Assembly (NCBI GenBank): GCA_946122785.1
Contig: CAMGYJ010000009.1
Location: 7,718,937 to 7,782,936 of the forward strand
Length of the DNA: 64,000 nt
Direction of reading: 5' to 3'
Origin: Linum tenue
Taxonomy: Eukaryota > Streptophyta > Magnoliopsida > Malpighiales > Linaceae
Shown: piece after piece, positions 55,300-64,000 of the stretch
How positions within the stretch are numbered: position 1 is the first letter of the stretch
How the letters are laid out: every line of letters starts with the position of its first letter
The notes under the pieces: generated by a model
What the model was told of the DNA's origin: nothing
The model's database searches: none
The model's input: the letters and a program-made list of their open reading frames with translations, nothing else
Translations under genes and position numbers: made by a program

Positions 55300-56825
55300 A
55301 TGTGTCAACTTCCATGGAGATTGTTGTAGCTAAAAGATAATAGTAGCTTCATGTATCCGAGGGATCTATCGGCTTTTGAGTAGTTGAGTTCCTGTGCTTT
55401 GAGCTGAAAAGGTAAAGCATATGCTTAAGGTAATCCTATTACCTGTTAGTAAATTAGGTGGTGTTAGTAAATTAGGTGGTTAATGAGGAGTTATTTGTTA
55501 ATAGATAGTTAGGGATATTTAGCTGCTTGTCGTTTGTTCCACCAATCGATCTTCTTCTGGACGGACGGCGTCCAAGGATTGAAAAGGGTGATCGACCTTC
55601 TTCACGTTTCGTTCCGCCGATCAACGTTCTTCCCGTTGTTACTAGGTAATTAAGTTGCTAACGCTAAAGTTTGTACGATTATAGGATTTCGGGGTTTTTG
55701 GCATGCTTAGTGTTTTGTTTACCTACGTTTTGTCATTTAATTGTTAATGATTTGGAAGGGTCTGATTAACTTGTTATAATGTCATTATTATCAACGGTTT
55801 TGTTATAATTTAGTGGGGTCTTATGAACGATGTCATTAATGAATTTTAGGCTTCTTATTAACGTGCTTAGGATTTTTTTTTACTGCCTAGGGCTTCTGAA
55901 TCGTTATTTGTCGTCCTAAAATTTAAATTTTATCGCCCTAAAACACAATAAATTAACATATTTACCTCTCAACTCAATTTCAATTCTAAACTCTAATCAA
56001 ACAAAAAAAAATATGTTAATTTAAAAATGTGGATACTATCCAAACCCCATTGCTAACCATCCAAATCCAATAATGAATGGTAGTGTCCAATATCATGGAT
56101 ACCATCCAAACCCCATTATGAATGGTAGTATCCAACATCATGGTTCATGGACACCATCCAAACTTAAAGTGGTGGTGCCATGCAACAAAATGAATACCAT
56201 CCATGTTTTGGTGTATGGTGACCATCTAGTTGTTCATCCATGGTACATAGGGTTGATTGTCCAGCAACAGCTGACTTGAAAAGGATGCTCGTAGGAGTTA
56301 CTGGATGCTACATGGAGTTGATTTCGAGGAAGAGAGAGAGAGAAGGCGGTTAGAGGGTGCATTGATCACGCGAAATTCCGTCTGAAACAAGCAGTGTGCC
56401 ATCGTGGTCTTTCCTCTCACAGTAAGCTTCGTGTCGGGTAATGGCAGCGGGCGGCGCCACAGTAAGCTTCGTTATCAGATGGCAGGAGACCAACAAGATG
56501 GTGGGATGGCGGCAACGCATGCAGTAAGACTCATCTTCGGATGGTGGAGAATCGGTCAGATGTGGTGACGGTCATTGCTAAGTTCACGGCCTCTTTTGGG
56601 AGAGTTCACCACCGTGAACTTTGAAAGTGTCACGTCCTCTCTATGTTGTGTCATTCTAACATGTTCAAACTTGGAGATCATGGCCTGGAGTTCACGGGCG
56701 TGATCTTTTTTCGAAGTCGTGATCTCTAACTTGCAGTCTCGAACTAAAGGACCGTGAATAGGACCTAGAGATCTTCTGTTCCTCTTGGCACCGGCTTGCC
56801 AAAGTTCACAGCCTCAGAACTGAGA
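55300..56825. other. 3' flank and intergenic, retroelement-like
   Basis: The first part is the fusion gene's 3' flank. At 56030-56165 there are imperfect tandem copies of ATGAATGGTAGT(G/A)TCCAA. From 56340, phrases such as ACAGTAAGCTTCGT (twice) and repeated TTCACGG/CCGTGAAC words suggest noncoding retroelement DNA next to the gag relic. Confidence 0.45.
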
Positions 56826-57085
56826 TTCCAACCGTGAACTCTGAGAAATCTTATGATATCTTTAAGATCATAATTAACATGGTGTTCCCATAATATGGAA
56901 GATTGCCATGCAATGTTGGTACTATTGAGCGCCATCTCTTCAATCGACTGATGCATTTGTTATATAGTTTTATTGCACATCACCCCTCCACCAACTGCAT
57001 CAATTATATGCTTAAAATCTCAGGTGAGCCCATTATAAAACGTATCTATAGCTAGTTTGCTACCCATGGCGGGGGCACCTTGATA
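56765..57085 (-). pseudogene. gypsy (Athila/Tat-like) gag fragment
   Basis: The minus strand reads KVPPPWVAN or, in frame, AMGSKLAIDTFYNGLT, a stop, DFKHIIDAVGGGVMCNKTI, a stop, then QMHQSIEEMALNSTNIAW. The FYNGLT...DAAAGGxxxNKT...IEEMA pattern is typical of gag from Athila/Tat-type gypsy elements. Two or more nonsense codons make it a relic. Confidence 0.75.
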
Positions 57086-58900
57086 AAAAAATGTAAAATG
57101 TTTGCTTTGCATGAAAATTTACTCTCTTATATGGGAGAGAGTGTTTGTTTGAGTAGGTGAGTTAGAAAGAAAAGGCGGAAAGAAAAAACGATATACTGTT
57201 TTGAGTAAAACAATTCATTAGAGCATCACATCAATATTGCAATTGCATACGTGGTTTCTGACCTGTTGCATATGCGACTTTGTTGTCACCTCATCAATTT
57301 CGACAATCCAATTCAAATCATCAAAATGTACATACATCAATCCAATTCTCTTACCATCGCAATTAGTAAGCTCAACTATTTTTCATAATAGATAAAAGAA
57401 AAAAGAAAATTCCACAAAAGGAGTCCATCATCACCTTTTTTAGACAATTTTGAATGAAGCTATTATGAACATGGTAGTTTGAAAAACGTCTATGGTCGGA
57501 CTCGGAAGGACCAAAGACGCAATATCCATTATAGTTGAAGGGCTTACTTAAAGAAAATACATTATCTTATGGACTAGTTACAAGTATATGTATAATCTAT
57601 GCATTAGCTAGGTAGCTGCTGCCTAGCTCGTAAGATTGAACAGGAGATCGATCAATTTTTCATCAATAATTCAAAGGGTAAGTCATCATAAATTAATGGG
57701 TGTAGAAATTAAAAGTGAGTGGAGGAGGTTGGGAACGGGATCAGCTGTTCTGTTCTGTTCTGTTGAATTGGTGTACTACTGTAGTCAAACAATGTGGGCA
57801 GCTAGCAGATTGCTAGGCTAGCTGCAGGGCCAACTTATTGTTGTTTCTGGCCGAAATAATTATAGCTAGTTTTGCTGAGAGGTGAAAAATAGAGACATCT
57901 CTGGGTCCATATTATACATAAGGAAAAGTGTTGAAACTGGGAAATGCTAGCTAGCTAGCTGCACCCACAACCCTGACAATGTGGGGGTTCCCAATCGTGC
58001 TACGGTTCCATAACCTAATAGTAATGTGTTGAGTTGAGAGCAGTGGTATAGAAAGTATTCTACCTTACGCCCTGATCGAAAATACCGGACATCGAATCTT
58101 AAAAGGTATGTCGTTTTAGCAGCATGAAACGTTTGAACTAATTAAACCACGATTTTAGTACAAAATACCTTATCATTGACCTTTTCGATATAGACTCTGA
58201 TATAATTTTACAATCTTTGGTGGAGAGAGATTCAAGTATGAATTTTATTTTTCCACATTTTCAAACAAAAATTAACTTTTAAACTTTAAATTTGTGATAG
58301 ACCGCCACCATACGTGTGTCTTGAATTAACGAATAATATTGGTGTTCGAAAAGATAGCAACACAAATTTCTCAATCAAATATTCTGATAGCATGTTGAAA
58401 ATCAATACATCCATACTTTTACAAACCTAATGTGGAAGGAAAAAAAACTTAGTATGTAGTTGCTGAAAATGTTAAATTCATGGAAAGAATTAATAAATAG
58501 GGTAATGTTTATTTTTTATCCAAACCTTTTTAAGATTCTTTTATATTATCTAAACCTATTAAAATACTATTAATTAACCAAATCTTTCATAATGCATCAA
58601 AATATTAGTAATTTTTTTACGTCATCGTCAATAATTTTGCAACTCTTTTCTTAGTTAAAATACTAAAATTTTGGAATGTTGACCTCCATGCATATCCTCC
58701 AAGTCAGTATCATGTTTGTCAAGTCAATATAACTAACAAAATTGCTAACGGGAAGTTAACGTTTGGCTAATTCTCAATATTTCGATAAATTTGCATTTTT
58801 TACTAATAAAAAAGAATCCGAAAAAAGTTTGACTAATAAATAGTCATTAACCTAATAAATATTTAATAGATAGGAAAACCACAGCCACTCTCTCTCCCTC
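57086..58900. other. AT-rich intergenic stretch
   Basis: No gene is recognised in 1.8 kb. The right end holds the DVL promoter. Confidence 0.6.
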
Positions 58901-58910
58901 CTCATCTGGG

Positions 58911-58920
58911 CTATAAATAG
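58911..58920 (+). promoter_or_regulatory. TATA box of the DVL/RTFL gene
   Basis: CTATAAATAG lies about 190 bp upstream of the DVL start codon, with a (CT)-rich initiator-like tract just before it. Confidence 0.6.
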
Positions 58921-59100
58921 TACACCATCGCTAAAGCTTACCAGTCCCTGCCACTACCTGCTTCACCTTTATGCTTCCTTTTTAGCTATATATGTGCACT
59001 ACATCTTTCACTACATAACATAACCACACAGCTTGATTGCTGCAATTCCCTTGATTGATCATATGATCATTACTGTGTAAGCTAGGCACAGTCTTCGATC

Positions 59101-59310
59101 ATGGCGGATGGATTCAGGGAAGATCACGAGAATATTACTATTGGAAGTTTGAAGAGCAGGCAGCAAGGGAAACTACAAGTAGAAGGTGAAGAAGCAGATC
59201 GATCCTTGGGGGAGAAATGCAGCCATCTGGTGAAGAAGCAGCGGGCCAAATTCTACATCCTTCGCCGCTGTATTGCGTTGCTTCTTTGCTGGAAAGACCG
59301 TGACCGCTAA
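59101..59310 (+). CDS. DVL/ROTUNDIFOLIA4-like small peptide
   Basis: An intronless frame of 69 residues. The variable N-terminus is acidic. The last 30 residues form the RTF domain: KCSHLVKKQRAKFYILRRCI followed by ALLLCWKDRDR, with the conserved (K/R)-E/K-QRA(K/R)-x-YI-x-RRC and CW motifs. Overexpressed members of this land-plant family reduce longitudinal cell proliferation and shorten leaves and fruits; the peptides associate with the plasma membrane. The start is the first ATG after a leader with a good TATA box. The gene is small enough to be missed by standard annotation. Confidence 0.9.
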   Translation: MADGFREDHENITIGSLKSRQQGKLQVEGEEADRSLGEKCSHLVKKQRAKFYILRRCIALLLCWKDRDR

Positions 59311-60157
59311 GCTAATTAATTAACTCGCTCTATACCTTTGTCCTTTTTTATCCACTTTTATATTTTTATTCCTGCACCTAGCTAGCTTCTCCTTAATTTT
59401 CCCCTTAATTAACCTTCGTTATTTCTACATTAGTATTCATCATCATCATCATCATCATCCCATTTTGTTCGGTATTTGCACCACCTCTTTTTTTTGGATG
59501 TACCCTTCTCGCTATTATTGTGTAATTTCGACTTGTAAGACAAACGTAATCAGTGTACGTCTTGTGGGGTGCTCACTAGCTAGCTAGTACTACATCAGAA
59601 CATTAAATAATTATCTTTTTCCGACGCACCTAGAGCTGCAAGGTGAGACATGGAGGTAGACTAGGGAGAGAAAAGGAGAAGACAAGTCAGATCAGGATCG
59701 GATCCGGCCTCCATCAGATCTTAGAACGGAATCTAACATCGCTGAGGATTTGATTCACCAGATCGGAGGAAATTAAAAAAGCTCAACCCGGCCACCAGAC
59801 GAGGAGGAAAGGAAACTCAAAAAAGGGAAAGACAACCGAGAAATGGATGGAAAGAGCAGGAAGGCAAAGAGGGGCGGAAGTTTCAAATTAATCTATTCAG
59901 TCAAAATTGAACTTTAAGTCGTAAAAAAACATACATTTTTACGTATTTATGCCACTACAACGATTCAATTTCCACTTAAAATCGTTTAGTTCACAAAATT
60001 GTTCAAAATCGTACGTAAAAGCGTTGAAATGGGGGCCTTTTATAAGGTGTTTCCACCTTTCTATTTGTTTCATATGTGTGTAAGTGTTCATGTACGTGCA
60101 ATAGTTGCAATAGTCTTCAGAACTCTGATCGTGGATCACAGGCAGCTACTGTAATGG

Positions 60158-60191
<34 letters not shown>

Positions 60192-61288
60192 GTCTCTACT
60201 GTTTCTAGTGTATGAATTTGTATGTATATGGCTGTGTCTATATTGGGCTCCTCTTTGAACAGTTCAGTACGTATCACTGAGAAAACACACACGCGCACTC
60301 ATTTCACACCTAATTTCATCCTTCTCCGTCGTATCTCATGAATTTACCACCACGTCGTCCAAATGTTCATCAAATCACGAAAGTTCCTAGCTACTGTGCA
60401 TGCAACCGACCAGTTCTGCAGGTTTCACGTTATATATCGTACGTACCTACTTACCCTTTTCATGACTTTGTGAACACTAATGAAATGCACGTACATCAGC
60501 TACAGGGCTAAGGGTTGGCGGTGGGGGAGGGGCACTGCCAAACACGTGCAGTCCTGACAAAGGTTCAAGGAAAGAAGAAGAAGACGAAGAAGAAGAAACA
60601 CTCTCATGAGAATGGAGAAGTGAGTGTGTGACTGTCTTTTTCTCGTTCTTCATTATCAAACCTTTCACTGTTCGTCGAAAGTAAGAAATGGCGGAACTCT
60701 GTAAGCTGCTGCAGCTGAACTGGACCCTTTACGCGTGGATCCACACGTGAGGATCACAACTGTAGCCAGTCAAATCTAAGGAATTGTGTGTTGATTCTGA
60801 GATGAGTATTGACTCTTTGTGAGCTGTCAGTCGTTTTCTTTTCATTTCTTATACCAATTCATGCTTTTGGTTCAGATGCACACGTTGTGCATCACTTCCT
60901 TTGTTAATCACTGTTTATATAGTTTATTATACTTTTCCAGTATGCTCTGACACTAACTTAGAATTTGTGATTGCCTATAAAAAAAAACTTAGATTTTGTG
61001 ATTATTTGTGACAAGCCATCAAATCGATCCTGAGATGCCTCTTAAACACTATTGAATCCTCCTCCTATATAGAAACCAATACCTGAAGCTTGCTCTCAAG
61101 TTTTAAAGCATCATCATCCCCGATACCCATATTCTGAATTATCAACAACCTGAGAAAGCTCTACGCAAAATCAAAAGATATCCCCGGGGGAAGTTTATGC
61201 TACAACACGAAAAATAAACAGAATGGTTCCATGTAGATCCTGGATGGATGGAACTAACATATCACAGATTTCGAGATAATAAAACTTA
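59311..61288. other. intergenic with microsatellites
   Basis: (ATC)n lies at 59438-59459, (CT)n at 60159-60190 and a GAAGAA-rich tract near 60566-60598. No gene is recognised between DVL and CDC48. Sequence next to 61289 is the CDC48 3' flank. Confidence 0.65.

Positions 61289-64000
<2,712 letters not shown>

Overview
The window is nuclear DNA of a higher plant, most likely a eudicot. Multi-exon genes have GT-AG introns and AT-rich intergenic DNA. A tRNA-Tyr copy carries the plant-type intron after the anticodon. Plant-only gene families are present (SAUR, DVL/ROTUNDIFOLIA4-like peptide, isopentenyltransferase, thylakoid lumen protein), and LTR retrotransposon debris, MITEs and a SINE are abundant. 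I cannot name the species.

Layout. 1-8.1 kb is a transposon graveyard: the 3' half and LTR of a decayed copia element, a hAT-like element with a perfect 8-bp target duplication, a solo LTR carrying a 5S-rRNA-like block (Cassandra type), a copia gag fragment, a tRNA-Tyr pseudogene split by a MITE, and a second hAT-like element. 9.9-14.1 kb (minus) is a complete 13-exon RFWD3-type RING/WD40 ubiquitin ligase gene. 14.4-15.1 kb holds three 147-bp tandem repeats, and 15.9-16.3 kb a Mutator-like fold-back element. A small acylphosphatase gene lies at 16.4-17.1 kb and two SAUR genes at 19.1 and 28.5 kb. Between the SAURs lie MITE-like repeats, a SINE, a Ulp1-type protease remnant and a fold-back element built of GGTCTACC arrays.

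29.4-35.6 kb is gene-dense: a six-exon thylakoid lumen protein (minus), a three-exon mitochondrial complex I ESSS-type subunit (minus), and intronless TAF8 (plus), which starts divergently from the complex I gene. 36.5-39.3 kb is nested copia and gypsy debris with a well-bounded gypsy LTR. At 42.4 kb is an intronless adenylate isopentenyltransferase (cytokinin synthesis) without an obvious start codon. 43.3-50.1 kb holds a MULE transposase remnant, an unresolved possibly transcribed region and a PIF/Harbinger-like MITE. 51.0-55.3 kb is a 13-exon gene encoding a fusion of a phosphoglycerate-kinase-like domain (apparently catalytically degenerate) with a TrmB-like tRNA (guanine-N7) methyltransferase domain. 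A DVL/RTFL small-peptide gene lies at 59.1 kb, and the 3' two thirds of a CDC48/p97 gene run off the right edge (61.3-63.8 kb, minus).

The genes are independent housekeeping or developmental loci and not a pathway cluster. Exon models were built by hand from splice signals, reading-frame continuity and family conservation. For the four spliced genes complete in the window (RFWD3, lumen protein, ESSS subunit, PGK/TrmB fusion) the summed exon length is an exact multiple of three. No database search was run.
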